Below, piece by piece: positions 1 to 8,411 of a stretch of 25,993 nt of DNA. How positions within the stretch are numbered: position 1 is the first letter of the stretch; each line of letters opens with the position of its first letter. Origin of the DNA: an archaeon (GTDB lineage: Archaea > Iainarchaeota > Iainarchaeia > CSSED10-239). The notes under the pieces were generated by a model. It saw nothing but the letters and a program-made list of their open reading frames with translations. It was not told the origin of the DNA and made no database searches. A program made the position numbers and the translations under genes. The stretch covers positions 1 through 25,993 of the forward strand of contig JAKQTP010000213.1 of NCBI GenBank assembly GCA_029563035.1. Reading direction: 5' to 3'.

Positions 1-110
1 GCAGATTTAACTTTTACTTTTCTTCCTGTTTCTGGATTCATGATACTTTGGTCAAGTATATTAGAATCTTCTACTTTTTTTTCAAATAATATTTTTTTTA
101 GTATGTTCAT
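1..110 (-). CDS. Partial phage protein, N-terminus only
   Basis: An open frame on the minus strand starts with ATG at 110 and runs off the left edge; only about 36 residues are visible. It begins MNILKKILFE and continues into MNPETGRKVKVKSA, a basic stretch of a kind I recall from virion-associated proteins of T4-like phages, but I cannot name the family. The short basic amphipathic leader ending in a L-x-E triplet resembles the start of the protein at 606. It also resembles the capsid-targeting leaders that T4 prohead protease removes. The gene begins one base beyond the stop codon of the DUF5675 gene, so both are probably cotranscribed from the motif at 559-568. The rest of the gene lies outside the window. 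Confidence 0.7.
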   Translation of the reverse strand, partial: MNILKKILFEKKVEDSNILDQSIMNPETGRKVKVKS

Positions 111-111
111 T

Positions 112-546
112 CTAATTCTTATCTATAATTTTAATATAAACCTTATCTTTTTTTAATTCTCTAGATAACCATGGCATAAAGATACTCATTGCGTCTCTAC
201 TTTCTGTTATCATATTAGTTTGTTTTCCTAAACCTAATAATATGCAACCATATGTATTTGCCTTTGTGTTACCTGCATGAATTCTTATACCCTCAAACCC
301 TCTCACATTTAACAATAAAGGTAATGGTTTTTTAAATCGGTTGCTATATGTGATAACAATTTGATAAGTTCCAGAAGGAATAGCGGTTTCGCCATATACT
401 TTTTCTTCACCTTTATCTAATAAATCACCGTCTTTATTTATATCTCTAACTTTATCTTCAAGTGTGAAAACTTTTTTATCTCCAAATGTGAGTTCTCCTA
501 TTGTAGAATCATTTGTGTAGATATTTCTCTCTAATAATATTTCCAT
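112..546 (-). CDS. DUF5675 family protein, possible cell-wall-active enzyme
   Basis: A 144-residue protein. Landmarks typical of DUF5675 are visible: TLED near residues 28-31, AIPSGTY near 55-61, and the signature RIHAGNT...YGCILLG at about residues 88-105 with H90 and C101. The family has no established function as far as I know. The His...(S/T)-x-G-Cys arrangement is reminiscent of the active site of YkuD-type L,D-transpeptidases, so a peptidoglycan role is a reasonable inference but not shown. I chose the ATG at 546; a longer in-frame start at 648 would add a hydrophobic, poorly conserved stretch and would overlap the divergent gene at 606. The start lies 12 bases after an ACTATTTAAA motif. 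No signal peptide is visible. Confidence 0.85.
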   Translation of the reverse strand: MEILLERNIYTNDSTIGELTFGDKKVFTLEDKVRDINKDGDLLDKGEEKVYGETAIPSGTYQIVITYSNRFKKPLPLLLNVRGFEGIRIHAGNTKANTYGCILLGLGKQTNMITESRDAMSIFMPWLSRELKKDKVYIKIIDKN

Positions 547-558
547 CGTAATTTTATA

Positions 559-568
559 TTTAAATAGT
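559..568 (-). promoter_or_regulatory. Putative phage late promoter motif ACTATTTAAA
   Basis: Reading the minus strand, ACTATTTAAA occurs 12 bases before the ATG at 546. The same 10-mer precedes other virion operons in this window. It forms a divergent pair with the near-copy at 580-589. Promoter function is inferred from recurrence and position only. Confidence 0.55.
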
Positions 569-579
569 AAATTTTTTAT

Positions 580-589
580 ACTAATTAAA
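580..589 (+). promoter_or_regulatory. Putative late promoter motif, one mismatch (ACTAATTAAA)
   Basis: ACTAATTAAA differs from the recurring ACTATTTAAA at one position and lies 16 bases before the ATG at 606. It is back to back with the minus-strand copy at 559-568, with 11 bases between them. This is the same geometry as the pair near 14.6 kb. The function is an inference. Confidence 0.45.
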
Positions 590-605
590 TATAAAGTAAA
601 AGCAT

Positions 606-1169
606 ATGAAGAGCATATTAAGAAGAATATTGGAAAATGAAGATACATTTAATTCTCTATATCATAAAAAGAATAAATGGATTGAAATTGAAGGTATTGA
701 GAAGAAAATATTATCAAGAGAATTATTTGATTTAATAGAAAAATCCTATACAGATATTGGTGGACATTTTGAAATTAGAAGCAGCGACGATATTATGAAT
801 TTCCCTATTATTAAGTCAATAGATTTAGACGATGATAATTATTCAGATGTGGTGAAATTATCTAAGATGACAAAATATGGGGAAAAGTCTCTTGCTTTAG
901 GCTCAGATGGCAATACTGAATCTAAGAGAGAGTTATTGAGAATGAAAGCTAAGGAATTATTTCATAGAGGACATTATGCAGAAGTATCAGGTAAATTTGC
1001 TGAAATATTATTAAATAAATTTAATGTTCCTTATGTCAATAATAAACAAGATGTTGAAGCTGTCTTAAACAAAGATGTAGAATGGATTGGTGATGGATGG
1101 TATAAGAGGAATATATCTGGTGCAGGCAATCATAAGAAAATATTAGTTGGTATTCCTAAAGGGATATAA
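606..1169 (+). CDS. Conserved phage protein with capsid-targeting-like leader
   Basis: A 187-residue soluble protein. It resembles a group of about 180-residue proteins that I recall from marine T4-like phages, with landmarks such as IGGH (residues 52-55), SIDLDDD (71-77), a GSDG turn, AEVSGK and WIGDGWYKR, ending in a basic KKILVGIPKG. Such proteins are sometimes annotated as N-acetyltransferase-like, but I do not see a convincing acetyl-CoA-binding motif and do not assign an activity. It opens with the basic amphipathic leader MKSILRRILE, parallel to the leader of the truncated gene at 1-110. This could be a capsid-targeting signal cut after I-L-E, which would make it an internal head protein. 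The start follows a degenerate late-promoter motif, and the stop codon directly abuts the next ATG. Confidence 0.8.
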   Translation: MKSILRRILENEDTFNSLYHKKNKWIEIEGIEKKILSRELFDLIEKSYTDIGGHFEIRSSDDIMNFPIIKSIDLDDDNYSDVVKLSKMTKYGEKSLALGSDGNTESKRELLRMKAKELFHRGHYAEVSGKFAEILLNKFNVPYVNNKQDVEAVLNKDVEWIGDGWYKRNISGAGNHKKILVGIPKGI

Positions 1170-1721
1170 ATGTATAAAAAGATAAATAAATTCCAAAGTT
1201 TAATTTCTTCTTTATTATTTTTTATTGTTTTTGTTTTATTTGCTTCTATAACAGAATTTAAAATCACCGAAATACAACTATCATATTATGGCGCATATAC
1301 TGAATACAATATAATATGGAACACAATTATAATGATTTTATCAATATCATTACATCTTAATTTTAAGCAATATATTGAGAGTAAAAATAAAATATTTTTT
1401 AAAGATTTATTTTTAGGTTTATCTTTCTTCTTATCTCTTTGTTTATTTATTGTAGGATTAATTCCAATGCCTAGTTTGATACATACAATAAGTGCATATT
1501 TTTATTTCTTTTTCTATCCTTTGTTTATATATCTATTTACATATTTTAATCGCTCAAACTTAAAAGAAACATGGGTATTGTTTATTATATCTCTATGTAT
1601 GATAATATTTCCTTTGATATTTATTCCTATTTTTAAAGGAAAGGCATATTCTGAAATTATCCACTCAATATTTATAGTGATATTTCATAATTTTATAAGT
1701 AAAGAACAAGATAAGAAATAA
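1170..1721 (+). CDS. Polytopic membrane protein, about six helices
   Basis: A 183-residue, strongly hydrophobic protein. Hydrophobic segments are visible at about residues 10-30, 46-64, 79-98, 103-124, 133-153 and 160-175, broken by short charged loops such as YIESKNK and YFNRSNLKE. The C-terminus is a short basic tail ending in EQDKK. Six helices with short loops suggest an inner membrane protein. The family is not recognised; a resemblance to DUF998-like proteins is only superficial. It starts at the base after the stop of the preceding gene, so it is translationally coupled and part of the same two-gene unit. Its membrane location could mean a role in lysis timing or superinfection exclusion. 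It is larger than a typical holin, and nothing in the sequence decides between these. Confidence 0.75.
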   Translation: MYKKINKFQSLISSLLFFIVFVLFASITEFKITEIQLSYYGAYTEYNIIWNTIIMILSISLHLNFKQYIESKNKIFFKDLFLGLSFFLSLCLFIVGLIPMPSLIHTISAYFYFFFYPLFIYLFTYFNRSNLKETWVLFIISLCMIIFPLIFIPIFKGKAYSEIIHSIFIVIFHNFISKEQDKK

Positions 1722-1742
1722 TTGAAACCATAAGTACCCTTA

Positions 1743-1752
1743 ACTATTTAAA
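1743..1752 (+). promoter_or_regulatory. Putative phage late promoter motif ACTATTTAAA
   Basis: An exact copy of the motif lies in the 51-base gap between the membrane-protein gene and the next virion gene, 20 bases before the ATG at 1773. It marks the start of a new transcription unit of three adjoining genes. Promoter activity is inferred from recurrence. Confidence 0.55.
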
Positions 1753-1772
1753 AGAAATAACTTATCATAATA

Positions 1773-3089
1773 ATGTATTTAAGATTATATCCAAAAAAAA
1801 ATAATACTATTTTTTATACTCAAAAAGGCTCTTTAAGCTATACAGAAGGATTAATAAATACAGGAGGAAACCCTATTATGCAACTTATGGAAGGTAATTT
1901 TCAATCTGAATTAGTTTTCCAATTTGATATAAATGCTGATTTATATAATAAAATACAAAATAATAATTCTAATATTAGGTTATATATTTGGGATGCAGGG
2001 AATTTGCCAGATATGAAACAAAGTGACCCTAAGACATTACAATTATTTAAAAATGATGATGATTTTATAGAAGGAATTGGTTATGAATTCAACGGTAGAT
2101 TTATTAAAGTATCAAATTCTTGTTATAAATACAGAGATGATTTAAATAATGTTTGGAGTACTAAGAATTTAGTTATAGAAAAATTGATTGATAGGTGGCA
2201 TGATGATATTATATTTAATATCGATAAAACATTTATCACACAAGGTTTAAATACATTCTTTGTAAAATATAAAAGCCCATCTGTTGATACCGAAAAAGAA
2301 TTAGCTAAATTTCTACACTCAAATAAAACAAGAACTATTAAAATACCATACCTAGAGTTAGATATAAATGATGAAATAATAGATAGTAGAAATAATTTTT
2401 ATTCTAATAAGATAAATAGAATTTATTTATTAAATGAATTTGGTTTAAATTTTTCTTCTACACCTACTTTTAAATTATTGGATGATTTAAAAACAGATAC
2501 CGGCAATACTTATAATGTTGTAAATGAGAATGCAGGAGTTTATTATGTAGACATTGATGCTAATGCATTAACAAATGAGTTTTATTATGATAGTTGGTAT
2601 ATAGGAGCAGAAGAGGTTTATAGAAGTTTAATAACAGTTATTGATACAGATAAACCTAAATCTCAAATTAATAACATGGAAAATATTAATTTTTATCCAA
2701 CAACAAAATATCAGCATGATTCTGTGATGTGGGGTGATGTTTTATTTATGAGAATAATTATTAATAGTAGAAGCCAAATAAATACACAAAATTATCAAAA
2801 CTTTGAATGGAGATTAATGTGTGATAATGGTTTTGAGATGCAACCTTGGAGAAAAGTAGAGAGTTATAAAGAAGAATTGTTTTTTAAATTAAATTCTGTA
2901 TTTTTGTTTCCTGAGTTAGGATATGAAGTTCAATGTAGATTATCTAATAATGGAGCTATACACACATCAAACCAAGTATATAGATTTAAAGTTAAATTTA
3001 ATTCTTCGACACAATTAGAACATATAAATGCTTCTCCTTACTTTAATAGGGATTATTATTTACCAAAACAAATGAAGAGAATAATATGA
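1773..3089 (+). CDS. Virion surface/tail protein with DNRLRE-like N-terminus
   Basis: A 438-residue protein. The first roughly 100 residues resemble DNRLRE-type surface domains: an ordered YPKKNNTIFY strand, an NTGGNPIMQL turn, a VFQFDI strand, and a conserved-looking FIEGIGYEFNG stretch near residue 100. Such domains occur in bacterial and phage surface proteins and are thought to be beta-rich structural modules. The rest is beta-rich and Asn/Asp-rich, without a motif that I recognise. It opens a late-type unit with the two following genes and overlaps the next by four bases (ATGA), so the three probably form one assembly. A role in tail fibre or baseplate decoration is inferred from context. 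There are no membrane segments and no signal peptide. Confidence 0.75.
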   Translation: MYLRLYPKKNNTIFYTQKGSLSYTEGLINTGGNPIMQLMEGNFQSELVFQFDINADLYNKIQNNNSNIRLYIWDAGNLPDMKQSDPKTLQLFKNDDDFIEGIGYEFNGRFIKVSNSCYKYRDDLNNVWSTKNLVIEKLIDRWHDDIIFNIDKTFITQGLNTFFVKYKSPSVDTEKELAKFLHSNKTRTIKIPYLELDINDEIIDSRNNFYSNKINRIYLLNEFGLNFSSTPTFKLLDDLKTDTGNTYNVVNENAGVYYVDIDANALTNEFYYDSWYIGAEEVYRSLITVIDTDKPKSQINNMENINFYPTTKYQHDSVMWGDVLFMRIIINSRSQINTQNYQNFEWRLMCDNGFEMQPWRKVESYKEELFFKLNSVFLFPELGYEVQCRLSNNGAIHTSNQVYRFKVKFNSSTQLEHINASPYFNRDYYLPKQMKRII

Positions 3090-4198
3090 TAGTTAAAAAT
3101 ATAACTAATAATGATGTAGATAATTGGGTTTTAATCAATCCGACAAAACCTATATATGCAGAGTTGCCAAAAGAAGAATCACAAATGTTCTTTGGTAAAG
3201 AATATAATTATAATCCTTCGAATGATGATAAATCTATTAGAGGTATTGATAATAAAAATATTGTTATTGCAAACTCAAATAATATTTATAGAATTAACTC
3301 TTCAATTTCAGAAACCGATTATTCAGGTATAATCAACATGAAAGTTCCAACATTAGTTGATGAAGATTTATGTAAGGTTACATTTTTCAAAGAAGATGTT
3401 TGGGAAGTAAAAACTTTTTTTGAAAATATTTATATTACTAAATTCAAAAAAGTAGGAAATTTACAGTTTATTAATATCCCATCTAACATTTTCAAAAAAA
3501 ATTCGGCTGAATCTAATACAGATTTTGAGAATTTTATTAATGATTATGGGTATTTTTATATACAAATAGAACCTCTATACATAGAGTCAGAAATTATAAA
3601 TATAAATACTAAAGAACATTATAATTATGATTCTGATTTATCATCTTTAACAAATGAGCAAGGTAATAGAAGAAATATTTACACATTAGATATTCTTAAT
3701 TTTAAAAATACTCCTTTTAATTTTGAGAGAAGCTATGATATTAATATTTTAAAAGCTATATGGTCTAATAGATTATTAGGTAGCTTAGTATATAATAAAG
3801 ATTTATTTGATAATGACAAGAATATTAAAATCATTACAGGCGATTATTTTAATTTCAACACAGATGAAGCTTATATAACCATCTCACCTGATTATATGGG
3901 TGTTGATAGTCCAAATGGTAAATTTAGTATTGGAGATAAGTTGAAAATCTATCCTGCAGAATCTTATTTTGAGCCTATAACAATACAAATTAATTTCACA
4001 AGAGAAATTAATGAAAATGAACAAATAAAGAAATTTTTATTAAATGATGCAGTTCGTGATTTTTCTAATAACATCATAGAGGTATATGATGATAATGGGT
4101 TAACAATTGAAGAAAATGGAGAGGTAAGCGGTAAAGTTTATTTATCTTTTCAAGTTTCAGAAAAACAAGGAAAAGAAATTAGAAAAAAATTAAATTAA
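3086..4198 (+). CDS. Unknown virion protein between two tail genes
   Basis: A 370-residue acidic, Asn-rich protein. I do not recognise the family. The sequence alternates short predicted beta strands with polar loops and has no transmembrane segment, coiled coil or catalytic motif. The segment ISPDYMGVDSPNGKFSIGDKL (about residues 268-288) and the IQINFTREINENEQIKKFL region near residue 310 look like well-ordered domains. The ATG overlaps the preceding stop codon as ATGA, and the next gene starts three bases after its own stop. This tight packing between a surface-type protein and a large baseplate-type protein indicates a structural or connector role. A baseplate wedge or fibre attachment protein is a possibility that I cannot prove. 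Confidence 0.75.
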   Translation: MIVKNITNNDVDNWVLINPTKPIYAELPKEESQMFFGKEYNYNPSNDDKSIRGIDNKNIVIANSNNIYRINSSISETDYSGIINMKVPTLVDEDLCKVTFFKEDVWEVKTFFENIYITKFKKVGNLQFINIPSNIFKKNSAESNTDFENFINDYGYFYIQIEPLYIESEIININTKEHYNYDSDLSSLTNEQGNRRNIYTLDILNFKNTPFNFERSYDINILKAIWSNRLLGSLVYNKDLFDNDKNIKIITGDYFNFNTDEAYITISPDYMGVDSPNGKFSIGDKLKIYPAESYFEPITIQINFTREINENEQIKKFLLNDAVRDFSNNIIEVYDDNGLTIEENGEVSGKVYLSFQVSEKQGKEIRKKLN

Positions 4199-4201
4199 GT
4201 T

Positions 4202-7200
4202 ATGGAAAATTATTTTCAGTTAGGTTCACAAGCTATAAAAGGAGGTATATTATTTGGTAATCTGACACCTGCAGGAATATTTTCTAATAAACCTTATCAG
4301 GAAAATTTAGATTTATTTCTTGAACAATTAAATAATAATAATTCTTCAAGTAATAATATTAATGAAGATTGTGATAAAAAATATTTATTAACATTAGGTA
4401 AATTAAAAGAATCATTACAAAAGGAATTAGATAAAGATTTAGAAATATCAGATAAATTATTTAAGAGCTTCCTCACAAACTCAATACAACTATTAATAGA
4501 TTATGATGATGCTAGAAATTATATTTTTTATGGTTCATCATATTCTGAGTTAGCTTATAACATTTTATTTCTAATAGATAATTATCATTATAAAGCTTAT
4601 TTAGCTAAAAAGAATTCAAATATAACTTTAAATTATTTAACAAATAATAGAACTGAAATATTAATTAAAAAATCAGAAATTGTATTAGGTGGTGATGTTT
4701 TTAATTTACAAGAGAAAGATAATTTGGATTTCACAAAATTTGTTATAGAAGATAAAGAATTAAATGAATATAAAATATTAGATTATGAAACACCTCTCTA
4801 CCAAGAAATATCCTCTATTGCATTTAATACATCAGATACAATAATAGATACAATATTGCCACATAATTTAATAACAGGTGATAGAGTTAAAATTAAATTA
4901 TCTAATAATAAAAAATTAAATAATATATTCTATGTAGAAGAAATTTCACCAACACAAATCAAAATATTTTCTGACAAGATAAGATTAAACAATGTTATTG
5001 TTCCTAATGCTAATTTATACGACAATGAGGCTCGTTTAAGAAAGTATGTTGAATTATATACATATACAGGAGATTATGATATAAGATTTGTTGTGCAAGG
5101 AAATATTCCTATTGCTAATTTATTACAATATACAGAGGGTGCCGATATTTTTTATGGCTTACAATTAAAGAGAAATAAGCAATATTATTTTGATTTTGAA
5201 AATAAACTTACCGATTTACAAAAGAGATTATTAAATAAAACAATTGCTAAACCTTGGCCAAGACAACCTATAACAAACAATATTTTGTTTCAAGGAGCTT
5301 TATTTGAAGAGTGGATAACAGATGCTGGAAACTTCCAAAGTTCTTTTAATTATGAAGATGATGGTTTTGGCTCTTATAATAATGAGTTAGCCCTAGAATT
5401 ATCTATCACAGGAGCTCTTTATTTAGATGAAGAATGGACAAACCAATTATTAAGGAAAACAGTACCGCATTATCTTATAGATGAGTTAAGAGATTCAGAA
5501 GGTTTATTTAAGAGGTTTATTCTAATGATGGCTTGGTTTTGGGACCAAATAAGATTATATATAAATTTTCTTACTTATAATCATCACCTTAATTACACTC
5601 AATATAATCAATTAACCTATAAATTTTATGATTTATATTCTAAACATTTTGGGTTTAATTTATTTGAAGAAGATAATATAGAATTAAGTAGGTTGTTATT
5701 AAGGACAGAGCCTGGTTTAATTTATCAAAATAATTTAGCTGAATTTTCAGATGATGAAAATAGAAAAACTCTATACATATTACAAAAAGAAAAACAAAAG
5801 AGATTATTAATAAATTTATTATTCTTATATAAAAAGAAAGGAACATTAGATGGCTTAAATAAATTAATCAATTTATTAGGTGTTCCAAAAGGTTTGGTTA
5901 TAACAAATGAATATTATTTAGACTTTGTTAATAAAGATGAATATGGTGTACCTCTAGATAATAATAAACAAAAGAAAATTAATAATGATAAAGTTTTCTC
6001 TAAAAAAATATTATGGACAAAAAATTACGATTCATTAAAAAATAAATCTAACATTGATACAATAGAGAATAATCCCTTTTTTTATGATATAAAATCAAGA
6101 GAAGAATTTAATATTAATCTTAGAGAATTAGATTTATTAACTTCTCCGCAAGATGCATTGCTTTCAGATATTGAATATCTGAGTAATAAAAAATATGATT
6201 TTGTTGAGATGCAACCTGGTAGTTTTTTTAATTTACAAAATTTAAAAGAAACCTATTATATGCTTCCTCTATCAATTCCAGATAAATATATTCATTTTTC
6301 TGTGAATTTCTTATTAGAAAAAGAAAGTGCGTTAAAAAATAATAGAGTAGATTTATGTTCTTTATTTTTATCTACAGCTATAAGCCCTGGAACGACTCCA
6401 ATACTTCCTAAAGGGAATCAATATAATTATTTTATTGAGAGATTTGGATATTATAACATGGCTTCTTTTGATTTAGTGACATCTACACAAAATGATATTA
6501 TAGAAATTGTATGTGGTTCAGATTCTATTTTTAATGATATATTACCTAGCGATTTTCTTGAATCAAATGCTAAATATATTTCTAATAAAATAAATATTGA
6601 AAATAAAGATTATAAATCTACTGCCGAAGGTAATAGGATTTTTATTTTCTCAAAAAAATTATCTTTAAATTCTATTACCTTGTTGGTAAATTTTAATCCT
6701 GGTAATATTGATACCTCAATATTAAATATAGAAGATTTCACGAATACATTATCTATATTGCAAAATGATTTTATAATATGCAGGATAGAAAATAGTAAAT
6801 TAGTTTTTAGAATGAAGATGCATGGTGATTTTTCTTCATCATTTTTTGATACTGTTTCTATTAGTAAACATATGGTTTTAGATGATGGATTACTTCATAA
6901 TTATAAATTCTTATTTAGGCCTAGTGGAATAGAAATTTATAGAGATTTAAAATTTGTAGAGTTGATACCATATAGGGATGCTCTAAGTGCCAACTCTGCC
7001 GCATCAATACCTCAATATGATTCAAGAATAACACCTCTTAATGAAATAGAAGATTGTACAATTATAGAAAGCTTAAATAGTTTATATAAGAGACCTGATA
7101 ATATAAATGAAATTAAATATTGGGATTTATTTATAGGAGACCCAAGAAATATTAAGATTTGGTTTAATAAGGTTGGGATATTTGAAGATAGAGAAATTAA

Positions 7201-8296
7201 TCAAGAGTCTGATTTAGAATATAATCAATCTAATAATGATAACTTTAATTCAGAGGGGTATTTATTTAAACCAAATATTATTAATAAAAACTTTGATGCT
7301 TATTTTTCCTCAAAATATCCATTAATCAATGGCGAGAATTTAATTCATTATTTACCTTTTGATAATAATAATAAGATAAGTAAATTAAATCTTATTCCTT
7401 ATCAAAATATTGAGAAAGAAATTTTGTTTGAAAAAAAAATACAAAGTTTTTTTGAAAATACACAAGATAAAAATAAATTTCCAAATTATGCTTGGGTAAA
7501 AGATTTACATTTAAGAGAAGAATATTCTATTCTAAAAAACATAATAGATAATTATTTTGAATTTAATACCAATGTAATTTATTATGAGAATTTATTACCT
7601 ATTATAGATTTAATAGAGAGAAAATTTAAATTAACAGCACAACAATTTATTCCGGTTGTAATTAATACCAATAAGTTTGCTCAATTAATACAATCAGAGG
7701 TACCTGATAAATATAGATATATAAATCCATTTAAAAAATGTGATATTAATAACCTAGGTAAGAGAGCATCTCTTAAAATATTAATGTTTTGGGATAGAGA
7801 TACACCTATTCAAGGAACAGATTTTATAAAATTAGATTTTGAAGATTTAGGTATCTTTACTCAACCTTGGAATCAATCATCATTTCACACATTATATCTA
7901 ATTGGAGAACAAATAAAAAATATTTCACCGTCCAATATTTCTTATATAATAAATAATAATAACAAAATAATATTTTTTATAGAACAGAATTGGTATTTTA
8001 CCACATACGGAAAAAAAATAGAAGATACCTCTATTGTAGCAAGCGGAAATGGTCCAGAAAATATAATATTAGCTTCAGAAGGTTGGGAGGCAGGTATTGA
8101 TAAAGTTGTTGGTGGAAATTGTTTTGAAATAGAATATCAAACTCCTTTATCAAATCAATTAAATAATAATTTTTATATTTATTATCAAAATGAGAGGGTT
8201 ATTAATAGTGAATATAACCTAGATGAAAATATGCCAAATGATATTTATTATGATTCTGAGTTAGGATTTAATAGATTCACAAATGATATAAATTAA
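4202..8296 (+). CDS. Large baseplate/tail protein with gpI-like and LamG-like regions
   Basis: A 1364-residue multidomain protein. Around residues 400-560 it has the helical pattern seen in baseplate wedge / tail-protein-I-type proteins of contractile phages: PHYLIDELRDSEG, then WFWDQIRLY, and then the sequence LLINLLFLYKKKGTLDGLNK followed by LLGVP (about 533-562). A segment near residues 220-245 (TGDRVKIKLS, FYVEEISPTQIKIF) looks like a small beta domain. Residues about 690-990 resemble a LamG/concanavalin-like sandwich, with DGLLHNYKFLFRPSGIEIYRD and a later WDLFIGDPRNIKIWF strand. Such sandwiches often bind glycans. A C-terminal beta-rich part follows. This combination suggests a wedge protein that also carries a receptor- or fibre-binding module. 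It is the last gene of its unit; a 115-base gap follows. Confidence 0.75.
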   Translation: MENYFQLGSQAIKGGILFGNLTPAGIFSNKPYQENLDLFLEQLNNNNSSSNNINEDCDKKYLLTLGKLKESLQKELDKDLEISDKLFKSFLTNSIQLLIDYDDARNYIFYGSSYSELAYNILFLIDNYHYKAYLAKKNSNITLNYLTNNRTEILIKKSEIVLGGDVFNLQEKDNLDFTKFVIEDKELNEYKILDYETPLYQEISSIAFNTSDTIIDTILPHNLITGDRVKIKLSNNKKLNNIFYVEEISPTQIKIFSDKIRLNNVIVPNANLYDNEARLRKYVELYTYTGDYDIRFVVQGNIPIANLLQYTEGADIFYGLQLKRNKQYYFDFENKLTDLQKRLLNKTIAKPWPRQPITNNILFQGALFEEWITDAGNFQSSFNYEDDGFGSYNNELALELSITGALYLDEEWTNQLLRKTVPHYLIDELRDSEGLFKRFILMMAWFWDQIRLYINFLTYNHHLNYTQYNQLTYKFYDLYSKHFGFNLFEEDNIELSRLLLRTEPGLIYQNNLAEFSDDENRKTLYILQKEKQKRLLINLLFLYKKKGTLDGLNKLINLLGVPKGLVITNEYYLDFVNKDEYGVPLDNNKQKKINNDKVFSKKILWTKNYDSLKNKSNIDTIENNPFFYDIKSREEFNINLRELDLLTSPQDALLSDIEYLSNKKYDFVEMQPGSFFNLQNLKETYYMLPLSIPDKYIHFSVNFLLEKESALKNNRVDLCSLFLSTAISPGTTPILPKGNQYNYFIERFGYYNMASFDLVTSTQNDIIEIVCGSDSIFNDILPSDFLESNAKYISNKINIENKDYKSTAEGNRIFIFSKKLSLNSITLLVNFNPGNIDTSILNIEDFTNTLSILQNDFIICRIENSKLVFRMKMHGDFSSSFFDTVSISKHMVLDDGLLHNYKFLFRPSGIEIYRDLKFVELIPYRDALSANSAASIPQYDSRITPLNEIEDCTIIESLNSLYKRPDNINEIKYWDLFIGDPRNIKIWFNKVGIFEDREINQESDLEYNQSNNDNFNSEGYLFKPNIINKNFDAYFSSKYPLINGENLIHYLPFDNNNKISKLNLIPYQNIEKEILFEKKIQSFFENTQDKNKFPNYAWVKDLHLREEYSILKNIIDNYFEFNTNVIYYENLLPIIDLIERKFKLTAQQFIPVVINTNKFAQLIQSEVPDKYRYINPFKKCDINNLGKRASLKILMFWDRDTPIQGTDFIKLDFEDLGIFTQPWNQSSFHTLYLIGEQIKNISPSNISYIINNNNKIIFFIEQNWYFTTYGKKIEDTSIVASGNGPENIILASEGWEAGIDKVVGGNCFEIEYQTPLSNQLNNNFYIYYQNERVINSEYNLDENMPNDIYYDSELGFNRFTNDIN

Positions 8297-8330
8297 CAAA
8301 ACTACACAATGATATTTTTACCTTAATAAA

Positions 8331-8361
8331 GATTAATGCACCATTTATATCTGCATTAATT
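8331..8361. terminator. Inverted repeat between tail gene clusters, possible hairpin
   Basis: ATTAATGCA (8332-8340) and TGCATTAAT (8352-8360) are perfect 9-base inverted repeats around an 11-base loop; an outer G-U pair is also possible. The repeat lies 35 bases after the stop of the 1364-residue gene and before the next late-promoter motif. That is a sensible place for a transcription terminator or RNA-processing hairpin. No strong T-run follows, so terminator function is uncertain. Confidence 0.35.
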
Positions 8362-8388
8362 AATTTACCTAAATTTGTTTGAAAGAAA

Positions 8389-8398
8389 ACTATTTAAA
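8389..8398 (+). promoter_or_regulatory. Putative phage late promoter motif ACTATTTAAA
   Basis: An exact copy, 13 bases before the GTG start at 8412, at the end of the 115-base gap. It opens the four-gene unit 8412-14290. The very short implied leader matches the other copies. Confidence 0.55.
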
Positions 8399-8411
8399 AT
8401 AAAAATTAAAC

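Noticed and set aside
547..648. Extension of the DUF5675 gene upstream to an ATG at 648
   Set aside because: It would add 34 mostly hydrophobic residues not typical of the family, overlap the divergent gene at 606 and swallow both promoter motifs. The ATG at 546 fits the family start.
5655..5846. Minus-strand hydrophobic ORF inside the 1364-residue gene
   Set aside because: It is a shadow of Lys/Asn/Leu-rich coding sequence on the other strand, without promoter motif or neighbours.
8370..8377. TAAATTTG as a Bacteroidota -7 box before the fibre gene
   Set aside because: No TTTG or TTG occurs at the required distance upstream. In such AT-rich DNA a lone match is expected by chance, and the phage motif nearby explains the start better.
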